Source of the DNA: Ensifer adhaerens
GTDB taxonomy: Bacteria > Pseudomonadota > Alphaproteobacteria > Rhizobiales > Rhizobiaceae
Assembly: GCF_020035535.1 (NCBI RefSeq)
Contig: NZ_CP083350.1
Span: 620,001 to 684,000 of the forward strand
Direction of reading: 5' to 3'
DNA length: 64,000 bases
How positions within the stretch are numbered: the first letter of the stretch is position 1; each line of letters opens with the position of its first letter. The translations under genes were made by a program, and so were the position numbers. Positions 51,160-61,350 of the stretch are shown piece after piece. The notes beneath the pieces are model-generated. The model was given only the letters and a program-made list of their open reading frames with translations. It was not told the DNA's origin and searched no databases.

Positions 51160-53517
51160 TTATCGCTGCGCGACAGGGCGCACCAGGGGCGTCACACGGC
51201 GGATGGTCACGCGGCGGTTCTCCTCTTCGGGCTCCTGCGTGCTGATCTTCAGGAAGCGCTCGCCATAGCCTTGCGTCACCAGGTTTTCCGCCGGAATGCC
51301 GTAGACTTCCGTCAGGAGGACCGCGACGGACTCGGCACGCTCGTCGGAGAGGACCAGGTTCGAGCGGTCGGAACCGACAGCGTCCGTGTGCCCCTCGATG
51401 AAGAAGGTTTCACCGGGATCCTTGCCGAGTACCTTCTGCATGGCGTCGGCCACCGTCCGCAATGTCTTTGCCTGCGACATCGACACTTCGGCACTGCCGG
51501 TCTCGAAATGGATCGTGTCGAGATCGATGCGCCGAACCTTGTCACGGAGACGGGCCGAATTGCGGACCTCATCGATGGTATAGACACGCTCCACGCGCTC
51601 GACCGGCGGTTCGGACAGGAACTCGTAGTAATCCCGATCCGGCTCCTGCGAGTAGTCGACGATGTAGTCATCGACCGGGATCGTCAGGCGCATCGGCGGC
51701 AGGTCATAGCCGACGTCGACGATCGCCGGGCGCCTTTCGTCTTGATAGTCCGGTGCGTACATCAGCACATATTCGTTGCCGTCGCCGTCGACGCGTGAAC
51801 GCTGCAACACGTCGCCGTACCGGTCATAGACGGTGACGATCCGGTAACCGCCCGGACGCACGATCGTCTCACGAACGCGACCGCGCGGAAGCTCGTCGTA
51901 GTACGCCTCCTGCGCGTCGTGGCGCAGGCGCGGACGATCATCGCCACGCACGAAGATCTGGTCGCCGACGCCAAGGACGACGCGATCGTCGAGCCGCTCG
52001 ACCACGTGCACGTCGGTCACATCATTGTTCGTGGTGTTGTTGACCGTCGTGTTGTTGATCACCGTGTTGTTGATGACGGTGTTGTTGACGATGTTTGTCG
52101 TGTCCGGAACCGCGAAGGCTGGCGCCGCGTCGACGCGTCGGCCTTCCTCCTTGATCCCGGCCTCGATCCTCTGCGGAACCGCCTGCCGCACGTCGGCCGG
52201 TATTTCGGCCTGGGCCGCGGCGTCATCCGTCGGCGGCGCCACGTTCTTTTCCTGGACGCGCAATTCTTCGCGCTGCTTGCGCCGAGCCTCGCGCCCCTGG
52301 TCGCCACCGGACTTGTCGGCGTCCTTGTCACTGTCGAGCACAGCCGCGCCGTTATCGACCGGAAGCACGACGGTTTCGTCGGTCGCGGCCGGATCCTGGG
52401 CGATCTTGCGCTTTTCTTCCTTCGTTCGCTTGTCGACGACGACCGGAGCAGGCTTGGCCTGAGGTTCCTCACCCTGGCGCTGCTCGGCCGTTGCGGGCTG
52501 TTCGGAGCCTGGAACCGGCTGCTGCTCACCCTCACCTGTCTGTGGCGTCGGCTGCTCGGCGGACGGTACGGCATTCTTTTCCAGGGCTTTCTGCTCTTCC
52601 TGCTGTCCCTCGGCTTGCTGCTTGCGCTTCTTGGGTACCGGTACCTGCTGCTGCTCGGCGTTCTGCGGCGTGCCCTCCTCTGTGGCGGGCTGCTGACCCT
52701 CCGCCTGCTGTTTACGCTTCTTGGGCGTGGTCACCTGCTGTTCCTCGGTCTGCTGCGGGGTGCTGTCCTCCGGAGTGGGTTGCTGCCCTTCTGCCTGCTG
52801 CTTGCGCTTCTTGGACGCGGGCGCCTGCTGTCCCTCAGCCTGCTGCGGGGTCTCTCCCTCTACGGCGGGCTGTTGTTCCTGAGCTTGCTGCTTGCGCTTC
52901 TTGCGCTCGGGCGCCTGTTGTTCCTCAGCCTGCCGCGGAGCCGCCTCATCTACCGCGGGCTGCTGTTCCTCAGCCTGCTGCTTGCGCTTCTTGCGCTCGG
53001 GCGCCTGCTGTTCCTCAGCCTGCCGCGGAGCCCCCTCATCTACCGCGGGCTGCTGTTCCTCAGCCTGCTGCTTGTGCTTCTTGCGCTGAGGCGCCTGTTG
53101 CTCTTCGGCCTGTCGCGGCGCGCCCTCCTCTGCACCAGGCTGCTGTTGTTCGGCCTGCTGCTTGCGCTTCTTACGCTCGGGCGCCTGTTGTTCTTCAGCC
53201 TGCCGCGGTGCGCTTTCCTCGGAACCGGGCTGCTGCTCTTCAGCCTGTTGCTTGCGCTTCTTGCGCGACGGCTCTTCTGCCTGGCGCTGCGGCGCCTCGG
53301 CCTGCGGTTGCTGTTGTTCTGTCTGGCCTTCCTCGGCGGCCTTCTGCTTCTTGTGCTTCTTGAGCAGCAGCAAATCCTCGGGCGACTGCTGGTCGGACCC
53401 TTCCTGCGCGACCTGGAACGGTGCCATCAGGCTCTCGGCCAGCGCCGGCTGAACCACGAATGATACGGCAAAGACTGGCAGGGCCACCGTTGCGAAAAGT
53501 TTGGAAGGTATCGACAT
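51160..53517 (-). CDS. OmpA-family outer-membrane-associated protein with 30-residue tandem repeats
   Basis: 785 residues. Signal peptide 1-27 (ending VVQPALA). Residues 86-295 are seven 30-residue repeats beginning KKRKQQAEEQQP and rich in Gln, Glu and Lys, followed by a partial eighth to about 309. A second low-complexity part (about 480-510) is an Asn/Thr/Val stretch of INNTVINNT type. The C-terminal OmpA domain has IHFETGSAEVSMSQAKTLR and EGHTDAVGSDRSNLVLSDER, the peptidoglycan-binding helix region, ending ENRRVTIRRV. The repeats may span or bridge the periplasm or face the surface; this is inference. Confidence 0.85.
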   Translation of the reverse strand: MSIPSKLFATVALPVFAVSFVVQPALAESLMAPFQVAQEGSDQQSPEDLLLLKKHKKQKAAEEGQTEQQQPQAEAPQRQAEEPSRKKRKQQAEEQQPGSEESAPRQAEEQQAPERKKRKQQAEQQQPGAEEGAPRQAEEQQAPQRKKHKQQAEEQQPAVDEGAPRQAEEQQAPERKKRKQQAEEQQPAVDEAAPRQAEEQQAPERKKRKQQAQEQQPAVEGETPQQAEGQQAPASKKRKQQAEGQQPTPEDSTPQQTEEQQVTTPKKRKQQAEGQQPATEEGTPQNAEQQQVPVPKKRKQQAEGQQEEQKALEKNAVPSAEQPTPQTGEGEQQPVPGSEQPATAEQRQGEEPQAKPAPVVVDKRTKEEKRKIAQDPAATDETVVLPVDNGAAVLDSDKDADKSGGDQGREARRKQREELRVQEKNVAPPTDDAAAQAEIPADVRQAVPQRIEAGIKEEGRRVDAAPAFAVPDTTNIVNNTVINNTVINNTTVNNTTNNDVTDVHVVERLDDRVVLGVGDQIFVRGDDRPRLRHDAQEAYYDELPRGRVRETIVRPGGYRIVTVYDRYGDVLQRSRVDGDGNEYVLMYAPDYQDERRPAIVDVGYDLPPMRLTIPVDDYIVDYSQEPDRDYYEFLSEPPVERVERVYTIDEVRNSARLRDKVRRIDLDTIHFETGSAEVSMSQAKTLRTVADAMQKVLGKDPGETFFIEGHTDAVGSDRSNLVLSDERAESVAVLLTEVYGIPAENLVTQGYGERFLKISTQEPEEENRRVTIRRVTPLVRPVAQR
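52633..53262 (-). repeat. Seven 90-base tandem repeats inside the OmpA-family gene
   Basis: Each unit codes for about 30 residues starting KKRKQQAE, then QQP-x6-P-[RQ]-QAE-x-QQ-x4. A truncated eighth unit runs to about 52591. Unit-to-unit differences increase toward the C-terminal end (minus-strand direction), with units 1-4 most alike. The DNA is highly Gln/Lys/Glu-codon biased, so copy number may vary by slippage or recombination. Confidence 0.8.
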
Positions 53518-53972
53518 GTTCTATATTCCTCTTATTGGGAGGCCCCCGCGCCAGTTGCGCTTGTCACCGGCATCATGCCGGCCGAGCGGTGCGCCTTCAC
53601 GCGCGCCACAAGGGGGCCATGACCCGCGGCTCCGACTTTTTTGTGTCAGTCAAAGGCTAGTCCAAACGCCGCAGCTACCGATCGGTTCCGCTTGCAGGCC
53701 TATTCAGAAACTGCCGACCGCAGGTCGCGCGCCATTTGTATCGATCCGAAAGGCGAAAATGCGGAGTCCGCGGGCGGGCGCACGAACGGCTCGCTCCGGT
53801 CCATGTCTAGACCGCTTCGAAACCGCGTATCGACGGCTCCGTTCGGTACGCTCGAAGGGCTCGAAATTACGAAGGAACTGAAACGAACAGGCGAAGGGTC
53901 GATTGCCGAACTGATCATTAAGTTCGTCGTTGCGCGCGCTCCCGCGCAAGCTCAGGCACCGCGCAAGGTGCG
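53518..53972. other. 455-base gap before the OiaK gene, possible small ORF
   Basis: No well-supported gene. An open frame on the plus strand (53641-53976) would give about 111 residues from a TTG with no clear ribosome site; its last 40 residues (GLEITKELKRTGEGSIAEL and following) look helical and plausible. Convergent with OiaK. The promoter of the OmpA-family gene must lie at the left edge. Confidence 0.35.
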
Positions 53973-55268
53973 TTAGACGCGACCGGCGCGGATCATGGAG
54001 AAATAGTCGTCGCCGCCGACCTGACCGCCCTTGAGCGCTATCTCCAGGCCGTCCGAGGGACCGCCGTGAGCGATGCAGAGTGGCGATCCGGGTGTCTGCG
54101 GGAGGGGCATCTTCAGGGTCAAGGCGGAAATTCCCATCTCGCCGAGGGCATGGCTCGACGTGTCACCGCCGGCGACAACGGCCCGCGACAACCCCGCGCG
54201 CGAAACAAGTGCCGCCTGAATGCGGCCGAGCGCCCGGCCGAGGCGATGGCGCGCACTGTTCGACAGATCGCCCCCCCTGTCGGCTGCCGGCCCGAGCGCC
54301 GTGTACAGAATGACGCTGCTTCCTTCCCTCAACACCTTGAGTGCAGCCTCCACTGCGATCGCAATCTCCGGCCCCTCCGTTTCGCGCGACAATTCAATGG
54401 GATCGAGCATGATGCCCTCGAAGCCGTTTGCAATCGCGTGCCGGATCTGCCGCTCGGTCGTCGGCGAAACGCTGCCGGAGACGACAGCAAGTCGGTCGAC
54501 CGGGCCGGCTGCGGCAAAGACGGGCTTGGCACCAACGATCCCTTCGCTTCGCCAGGCCGGAAGCAGCGCGTACTCGACGCCCGAGGAGCCGCAAACGAAG
54601 CGACCGTTCTCCCGGCGCTGGGTCCAGAGCAGCGAACCGGCGGCGGTTTGGGTTGCCTCATCGAGGACGTCGAGAAGCATGATATCGGCCTTCTCCGGCC
54701 GGGCGTCTGTGAAAAGCGAAACGACGTCGACGAGTGCCGATGACAGCTTCGTCTGACGGGAGAGATGCCGCAGCAGATTGGCCTCATCCATCGGCGTGAC
54801 CGGATGGAACGACATCACGGGGTGACGGTCAATGCGATAGTTCACGCCCTGGTATGCGGCAAACAGTTCACCGAACGCCGTATAGCGGCGTATCTGCGGA
54901 GCGCCCACGATGAGCGGCACGGTACCAGCGCCGAGGACGTTGCGGCCGACCTCGATCGCGCGGCCAATATTGCCGACATGCGGAGCGGAATCGAAGGTCG
55001 AGCAAACCTTGTAATGGCAAAGCTCCGCGTCGAGCGTTCTCAGCCATTCGAAGGCGTCGCGCAGATGCACGTCCATCCATTCCGGCGTCTCGCTGCGGCC
55101 CGTCCCGGCAAGACCGAACGCGCGCGCCCCCGGGAAACGCGACGATAGCGCCGCGTCCGGCACCTTCAGGAACAGCACGGTCTCCACACCGTTGGAGGAC
55201 AACGCCTCCATGACGTCCGTCGATCCGGTAAAATCATCGCCGTAGTAACTGATCAGCGGTCGCGTCAT
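53973..55268 (-). CDS. oiaK: 3-oxo-isoapionate kinase (four-carbon acid sugar kinase family, DUF1537)
   Basis: 431 residues. The DUF1537/OtnK-type fold: YYGDDFTGSTDVMEALSSNG at the N-terminus (Asp-Asp-Phe-Thr-Gly substrate site), LAVVSGSVSPTTERQI in the middle and VAGGDTSSHALGEMG for the ATP side. In D-apiose catabolism OiaK phosphorylates 3-oxo-isoapionate at O-4. The stop of the RuBisCO-like gene at 55272 lies just ahead, so the two genes are co-transcribed in the order OiaX then OiaK. The specific name rests on this gene order with ApnL and ApsD. Confidence 0.87.
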   Translation of the reverse strand: MTRPLISYYGDDFTGSTDVMEALSSNGVETVLFLKVPDAALSSRFPGARAFGLAGTGRSETPEWMDVHLRDAFEWLRTLDAELCHYKVCSTFDSAPHVGNIGRAIEVGRNVLGAGTVPLIVGAPQIRRYTAFGELFAAYQGVNYRIDRHPVMSFHPVTPMDEANLLRHLSRQTKLSSALVDVVSLFTDARPEKADIMLLDVLDEATQTAAGSLLWTQRRENGRFVCGSSGVEYALLPAWRSEGIVGAKPVFAAAGPVDRLAVVSGSVSPTTERQIRHAIANGFEGIMLDPIELSRETEGPEIAIAVEAALKVLREGSSVILYTALGPAADRGGDLSNSARHRLGRALGRIQAALVSRAGLSRAVVAGGDTSSHALGEMGISALTLKMPLPQTPGSPLCIAHGGPSDGLEIALKGGQVGGDDYFSMIRAGRV

Positions 55269-55271
55269 GTC

Positions 55272-56528
55272 TCAGGCCGCCCTGCCATCTGAGAACTTCT
55301 CAATGGATTGCGCAAGCTCCGGGTGGTCCTTCGCATAGGTTTCCAGTGGAACTCCGGCGACGGCGGCTTCCCATGCCTGCTTGACCGCTTTGACACCGGC
55401 GCCCGGTCCACCGGGATGACTGACGATACCACCGCCACAAAGATAGAGAAGCTCGGTCGAGCCTCCCGTGGCCGCAATCGTATCCGGTGCCTGTCCACCC
55501 CATTGGCCCGAGCCGATTACAGGCAGCACCACGTCCCTTTCAGAAAACAATGGCGTACTGACAGCCCTGTAGGAGCGTACGAAACTCTCGTCCGGCTCCC
55601 AGTATTTCACGCGAATGCCGTTGATCTGGAATTGGTCCACACCCAGCAGGCGCCAGAACTGCTGCCAGACGGAAAACTCGAAGCCAAGGCCGGCATGGCG
55701 CGTGAGGATATCCCAACCGTTGCGATGGGCATGCAACACGAGGCCCGAGCGTTTACGCAGGAAGGCGAGACCGCCGAACCCGATCGAATTGATATTGACC
55801 ACGGCACAATTTCCGCCGGCTTGAAGCACCATGTCATGATTGCGCATCATCTCGTCCGGATCGGCATGGCTGATGCCGAAGGCATACATGACCTTCTTGC
55901 CGGTCTTCTGCTCGTGATCGAGAATGCGCGGCATGATTTCGGCCACGCGCTCCCTAAGCGGCGAATAGGCCGGGCTCATCAGCTTTTCGTCGTCCTTGAT
56001 AAAATCGACGCCCGCGTCGATCAGCTCGCCGACCATCTCGGCGGTCTCGCTCGGCCGCAATCCCAGCGCGGGCTTGACGATGGTTCCGATGATCGGGCGC
56101 CCGCTCACCCCCGTCAGCGCGAAACTGCCGCGCGCGCCGAATTGCGGACCAGGATGCGCCGCAGCGAACGCCTCTGGCAGCTGCATGCCGACCACGCGAA
56201 TGCCGGTCATGCCCTTGATTGAGAAGACGCCGCCGATCGCGATCGTCATCAATGCCGACAGATCGGTGCCGATGGCATCCAGAGGGAAATCAATGTCGAC
56301 GTCCGCCCGGTTGAAATGCGTGGCGCCGTGGGCCTCGTCGGGAAAGGAGGCGCGATCCGACGAAGGCAGAGGGTGGATGCCGACCACCCGGGCGGCCACC
56401 CGCGCCTTCAATTCCTCTGTCTCGCCCGGCAATGCGACGAAGGTTCCCGTCGATTGGTCGCTGGCAATCTTGGCCGCCAGCGCTTCCACCGAGCCGGGCG
56501 TCTCTATGCGATAGGTCAGGCGGATCAT
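55272..56528 (-). CDS. oiaX: 3-oxo-isoapionate-4-phosphate decarboxylase (RuBisCO-like protein)
   Basis: 418 residues, RuBisCO large-subunit fold without carboxylase function. The active-site lysine loop is present: GTIVKPALGL (Lys152) and VDFIKDDEKL with the carbamylatable Lys178 and metal ligands Asp180 and Glu181. Also VLHAHRNGW for the phosphate-site histidine. RLPs of this type decarboxylate 3-oxo-isoapionate 4-phosphate to L-erythrulose 1-phosphate. It is divergent from the GntR-type regulator at 56664, with a palindrome between. Confidence 0.88.
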   Translation of the reverse strand: MIRLTYRIETPGSVEALAAKIASDQSTGTFVALPGETEELKARVAARVVGIHPLPSSDRASFPDEAHGATHFNRADVDIDFPLDAIGTDLSALMTIAIGGVFSIKGMTGIRVVGMQLPEAFAAAHPGPQFGARGSFALTGVSGRPIIGTIVKPALGLRPSETAEMVGELIDAGVDFIKDDEKLMSPAYSPLRERVAEIMPRILDHEQKTGKKVMYAFGISHADPDEMMRNHDMVLQAGGNCAVVNINSIGFGGLAFLRKRSGLVLHAHRNGWDILTRHAGLGFEFSVWQQFWRLLGVDQFQINGIRVKYWEPDESFVRSYRAVSTPLFSERDVVLPVIGSGQWGGQAPDTIAATGGSTELLYLCGGGIVSHPGGPGAGVKAVKQAWEAAVAGVPLETYAKDHPELAQSIEKFSDGRAA

Positions 56529-56553
56529 GGTTTTCTCTCAGGCCCAAGTTAAA

Positions 56554-56594
56554 GCTTGCTAACTGGTATAATGAGTATTTATGTTATTGCAAGC
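56554..56594. promoter_or_regulatory. Candidate FadR/NanR-type operator between oiaX and the GntR gene
   Basis: GCTTGCTAAC (56554-56563) is mirrored by GTTATTGCAAGC (56583-56594) with a two-base insertion. Inside is GGTATA (56565-56570), the hexamer bound by NanR, and TATAAT (56567-56572), which could be a -10 box. It lies in the 135-base divergent region of the apiose regulon. Confidence 0.5.
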
Positions 56595-56663
56595 CATCCG
56601 CTGACGGGCTATTGCGGCGATGGAACTTGATGCATATTCAAACCTGTCGAAATCAGGTGACTC

Positions 56664-57380
56664 ATGAACGTCGTTTCCGAACCGATTGTGCGCAAGAAAC
56701 TGTCCGACGAGGTCTTCGCTCGGCTGAAGCAGATGATCGAAGCCGGCGAACTCAAGGCGGGCGACGACATGCCGTCCGAACGCGAACTCATGGAACGCTA
56801 CGGTGTCGGTCGTCCGGCCATTCGCGAAGCGATGCAGGCGCTCGCCGGAAAGGGACTCGTCGAAATCTCGCAAGGCGAGCGCGCCAAGGTGCTGCGCATT
56901 ACCGCCGAATCCATCATCAAGCAGGTCGACCTGCCGGCAAAACTGATGCTCTCCGGTTCCGCAGACACGCTGGAGCATCTGAAGAACGCGCGCATCTTCT
57001 TCGAGCGCGGCATGATCCGCGAGGCGGCGGCCAAGGCGACCTCGACGCATATCGCCGAACTTCGCGCCCTTCTGGACAAGCAAAAACAGAGCCTCGGCGA
57101 CGCGGATGCCTTCATCGAGGCGGACATGGCGTTTCATCAGTGCATCGCCAGGATTTCCGGCAACCCGATCTTTGTTGCGGTCAGCGGTGCGATGCTGGGG
57201 TGGCTGAAGTCCTACCATACCGAAATGCTCATCTGGACGGGTCGCGAGAATTTCACGCTGTCCGAACACGAGGAAATCATCCGCGCCATCGAGAGCCGCG
57301 ATGCCGATCTGGCCGAGCAGGCGATGGTCAAGCACCTCGAACGCTCACGCGCGCTCTACGCTCTCAAGAGCCCGGGATAA
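56664..57380 (+). CDS. GntR family regulator, FadR/NanR subgroup
   Basis: 238 residues. Winged helix-turn-helix: KLSDEVFARLKQMIEAGELK and PSERELMERYGVGRPAIREA. The all-helical FCD effector domain follows, with the metal-site residues of the group (for example DMAFHQCIARISGNP and LSEHEEIIRAI). The opening RKKLSDEVFARL is typical of NanR-like members. It is divergent from the OiaX gene and convergent with the ApnL gene. Likely repressor of the D-apiose genes, released by an apiose-derived acid or phosphate. Confidence 0.9.
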   Translation: MNVVSEPIVRKKLSDEVFARLKQMIEAGELKAGDDMPSERELMERYGVGRPAIREAMQALAGKGLVEISQGERAKVLRITAESIIKQVDLPAKLMLSGSADTLEHLKNARIFFERGMIREAAAKATSTHIAELRALLDKQKQSLGDADAFIEADMAFHQCIARISGNPIFVAVSGAMLGWLKSYHTEMLIWTGRENFTLSEHEEIIRAIESRDADLAEQAMVKHLERSRALYALKSPG

Positions 57381-57383
57381 CGC

Positions 57384-59249
57384 TCAAAGAGCGACATCGA
57401 CACAGGCGTAAGGCGCCAGCGTAAGCTGCTGCTGCACTACGAGCTCGCCACCATCCGCGATCGTTGAAACCTTCCCTGGACTTGCCGGCAAGATGACCGT
57501 CTGCTCATCGCAGGTGATATTCGCCAGGAGAAGCCGCTTCTGCGAGGCCAGTCCCAAGACGGCATCTGGCCGGGACGTCTCGACGGCAAACAGGAGCTCG
57601 TGGGACAAGGACGCAAGTCGCGCGAGGACATGCGCCAGCGGTCGCAACTCGCCGCTGACCGTGGCTTCCCCCTCGCCGGCCAAAAGCCCGAAGGGGCCGA
57701 CAAGGGTCGAAAGGGTGAGAACGTCCAGCGCCGCCGGCGCAACCGTTGCCGCATAGGCGAGCGTCCAGGCAGCACCAAACTGGCCATTGTGCCGGGGGTC
57801 GACATTCGCCATGGGGATACGCGACCACGTCGGATTGTCCTTCGTGGCGCTGCCGTAAGGATTTTGACGCATCGCGATCGTCGAGGGACCAATGCGATAC
57901 GGCTTGTTGCCGTAGATAGCGCGGGTGGAGTAGACGACATGACGCAGCGCCTCGAAGGTCTGCATGACCGAAAGATCATCGGCAGCATGCACGATCGGGT
58001 TCGTCGCGTGGCTGATATAGTCGATCTGATCCGGCGGCACGCGCTTGCGATTGAGCTCGGTGAAGTAGCTCATCATTCCGCCACCCAGCCGAAGACCGGG
58101 AAAGGCGACGCGCGCAGCAGCGTAGACCTCGCCAAGGGCGGGACATTCCGGCCACTTGCTCCCCGGCGGTGTCGACTGTCGATCGACCGACGGACAGACA
58201 AAAAGCGTATCGAGCTGGAGCTTGGCCTGGTCGACCATCGCTGCAAATTGCGCCATCTCTTCGTCGAGAGGCCTTAGGCAAGGCACCGCAAGCTCCAGCG
58301 TCACCTTGAGGCCGGACCTGGCCGCAATCGCCGCGTAGCCCTTCAGTGCCTCGATGCCATGCCCTGCAGCGGGATCGAAATGGGCGATCAGATGTTCCGC
58401 GCCGATGGCCTTCAGGATATCGAGCGAAGCCAACTCTTCCCGGAGACACTCGGGTCGCAGCCCTACGCCAATCGCGGGAAGTCTGACATTCGTCGGGATG
58501 AGCCTAACGGATATCGCATCCGAACGGTCGGCTGCAAGCTCCGCATTCCTCTCGGCAAGGACCTCTACGGAGATCCGCTGACTGAAGCGCTCACCCTTCG
58601 GCACGAGATAGGGCCAGGGCAAAGCCAAGGGCCGCACGTAGGTCTTGTAGGAGGCATCGGTCCAGTTGCGTTGATCCTCCATCTCGAAGACATCGCCAAT
58701 GAACTTCGTTGTCACCATGATACCGGGCGCCACACGGTGGGTGATCTGAGCAATGTTCTTGAACGGTTGCCACGGTTCGATCGTATCGGGCCAGCGTGCC
58801 TCTTCCACCGAGCCGTCATCGTGCGTAATTGCAACTGGTTCTCCGGCAACACCGATGGCCGGATGCAGGACTACGAAGCCGGCGCGTGCGGTTTCGAAAT
58901 CCGCATCGCTCACACAATCAGCCGAGAAATGCACGCTCGTCGCCGTGCCGGAGATCGCGACATCGCAGTCGAGATTGGCACCGGAAGGGGCTGTAAAGCG
59001 GGCGGCATGGGTGAGTGCGAAGCCTCGTTCGTCTTCCGTGATCCTCAGGTCGCGCAGCCGAGCCCTGCAGGTGCCCCAATCCTTGTCGCGCACGAGGAAG
59101 GAGATTGCACGCAGCACCTCATGGCCGCCGAACCGCAAGCTGCGCAGGTTGCCGTCCTGAAAAGACATGCTCAGATTGCCGGCGACCAGCGTGCGGCTTT
59201 CCGGCGCGCGTTCGGCGGTGCCATAGAGCCGAAACAGCTCATCCTTCAT
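57384..59249 (-). CDS. apnL: D-apionate lactonase
   Basis: 621 residues. I recognise the overall protein as the ApnL family, which hydrolyses D-apionolactone to D-apionate; the family has no simple motif. Landmarks: GNLSMSFQDGNLRSLRFGGHE at the start after Leu24-Val, TIEPWQPFKNIAQ (about residue 165), the barrel region AIGAEHLIAHFDPAAGHG, GGGMMSYFTELNRKRVP and ATNPIVHAADDLSVMQTFEA. It overlaps the end of the ApsD gene by a few bases on the same strand. The gene order ApsD-ApnL with OiaX-OiaK nearby is the best support. Confidence 0.83.
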   Translation of the reverse strand: MKDELFRLYGTAERAPESRTLVAGNLSMSFQDGNLRSLRFGGHEVLRAISFLVRDKDWGTCRARLRDLRITEDERGFALTHAARFTAPSGANLDCDVAISGTATSVHFSADCVSDADFETARAGFVVLHPAIGVAGEPVAITHDDGSVEEARWPDTIEPWQPFKNIAQITHRVAPGIMVTTKFIGDVFEMEDQRNWTDASYKTYVRPLALPWPYLVPKGERFSQRISVEVLAERNAELAADRSDAISVRLIPTNVRLPAIGVGLRPECLREELASLDILKAIGAEHLIAHFDPAAGHGIEALKGYAAIAARSGLKVTLELAVPCLRPLDEEMAQFAAMVDQAKLQLDTLFVCPSVDRQSTPPGSKWPECPALGEVYAAARVAFPGLRLGGGMMSYFTELNRKRVPPDQIDYISHATNPIVHAADDLSVMQTFEALRHVVYSTRAIYGNKPYRIGPSTIAMRQNPYGSATKDNPTWSRIPMANVDPRHNGQFGAAWTLAYAATVAPAALDVLTLSTLVGPFGLLAGEGEATVSGELRPLAHVLARLASLSHELLFAVETSRPDAVLGLASQKRLLLANITCDEQTVILPASPGKVSTIADGGELVVQQQLTLAPYACVDVAL

Positions 59250-60280
59250 CGCAACAGGTCTCCGACGACGATGGTCTCTTCGCGCTCGGCGCTGAGATAG
59301 GCAGCCTCCACCAATGCGAAGGTCTTCAGGTTGTCGCGCCCGGACGTATCAGGCGCGCGGCGGGAAACTAGTCGCTCGATCCAGTGTCTCTGGATGAGAG
59401 CAACGCTTTCCTGAATGTTGTGCCACGGATTCGAGGCCCAGGGCAGCAGGTTCGGCGCGACGTCGCGTTCGACCGTTCCGGCCGGACCGTGGACGGCGAG
59501 CTTGTAGCCGAGCCCAAGGCGCAGCGTACCCTTGGTTCCGTCGACCTCGATCAAGGTTTGCGGGAACGGCTCCTCGGCAAGTTTCGTCGCATAGCTGACG
59601 TCGACGATCGAGGTGACACCGTTGTCGTGGCCAAGCATCATCGTCGCCACATCCTCGCCGGCGATATCCGGATTGATCCGGCGCGAGCGGGCAGACAGGG
59701 TTAGTGCGTCGCCGAACAGAAAGCGGGCGATGTCGAGGGAATGGATGCCGAGATCTTCGATGATGAAGCGCTTGCCCTTCGCAAGATAGGGCTGGCCGGA
59801 AAACACGTCGAAGCCGGAGCGGAACGACACGCGCCCCCAGAAGGGGGTACCGATCTCGCCACTGTCGATGACTTCCTTGACGGCCAGGATGGGCGTCTGC
59901 CAGCGGAAGTTTTCGTGGATCATCAACGCGATCCCCGCCTCTTCCGCCACTGCCACCATCGCCTTGGCATCGTCGAGCGTCGGGGCGAAGGGCTTCTGGC
60001 AGATCGCCGGCACTTTGTGGCGCGCGGCGAGTTCGACGAGAGCACGATGACTGCCAACGGTCGTGGCAATGTCGACGAAGTCGAACCCACCTTCTGCGAA
60101 CATCTCATCCGCCGACGCGTAGCGGCGAGCGACGTCGAATTGGTCGCCGACGATCTTGAGCCGCTCGGGATCGCGATCGCAGATCGCCACAATCTCGACG
60201 TCCGGCAGCTCGCGCCAAGCATGCATTTGGTTGATGGCGAAGAAGCCGCAACCGATCAGCGCGCCCTTGATCCTCGCCAT
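59246..60280 (-). CDS. apsD: D-apiose dehydrogenase (Gfo/Idh/MocA family)
   Basis: 344 residues from the ATG at 60280; the much longer frame upstream shadows the permease gene. NAD(P) motif GALIGCGFFAINQMHAW at the N-terminus. The substrate-side lysine is in CQKPFAPTLDDAK (EKP-type motif, here QKP). ENFRWQTPI and EDLGIHSLDIARFLFG are family landmarks. ApsD oxidises D-apiose to D-apionolactone, the substrate of ApnL next door. The Gln in place of Glu in the E-K-P motif is a family-level variation. Confidence 0.86.
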   Translation of the reverse strand: MARIKGALIGCGFFAINQMHAWRELPDVEIVAICDRDPERLKIVGDQFDVARRYASADEMFAEGGFDFVDIATTVGSHRALVELAARHKVPAICQKPFAPTLDDAKAMVAVAEEAGIALMIHENFRWQTPILAVKEVIDSGEIGTPFWGRVSFRSGFDVFSGQPYLAKGKRFIIEDLGIHSLDIARFLFGDALTLSARSRRINPDIAGEDVATMMLGHDNGVTSIVDVSYATKLAEEPFPQTLIEVDGTKGTLRLGLGYKLAVHGPAGTVERDVAPNLLPWASNPWHNIQESVALIQRHWIERLVSRRAPDTSGRDNLKTFALVEAAYLSAEREETIVVGDLLR

Positions 60281-60282
60281 TT

Positions 60283-61346
<1,064 letters not shown>

Positions 61347-61350
<4 letters not shown>

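Noticed and set aside
52633..53262. Regular repeats that might suggest a CRISPR array
   Set aside because: The unit is 90 bases, translates in frame as a 30-residue repeat, and has no repeat-spacer alternation.
51919..53463. Long open frame (514 codons) on the plus strand with Leu-rich translation
   Set aside because: It is the mirror of the Gln/Lys repeat region of the OmpA-family gene; the repeat codons avoid stops on the other strand. The translation is low complexity with no ribosome site.
55272..56528. Reading the RuBisCO-like gene as a carbon-fixing RuBisCO
   Set aside because: It lacks a second active-site lysine after KP (Ala in KPALGL), has no small-subunit or phosphoribulokinase gene nearby, and lies with apiose genes.
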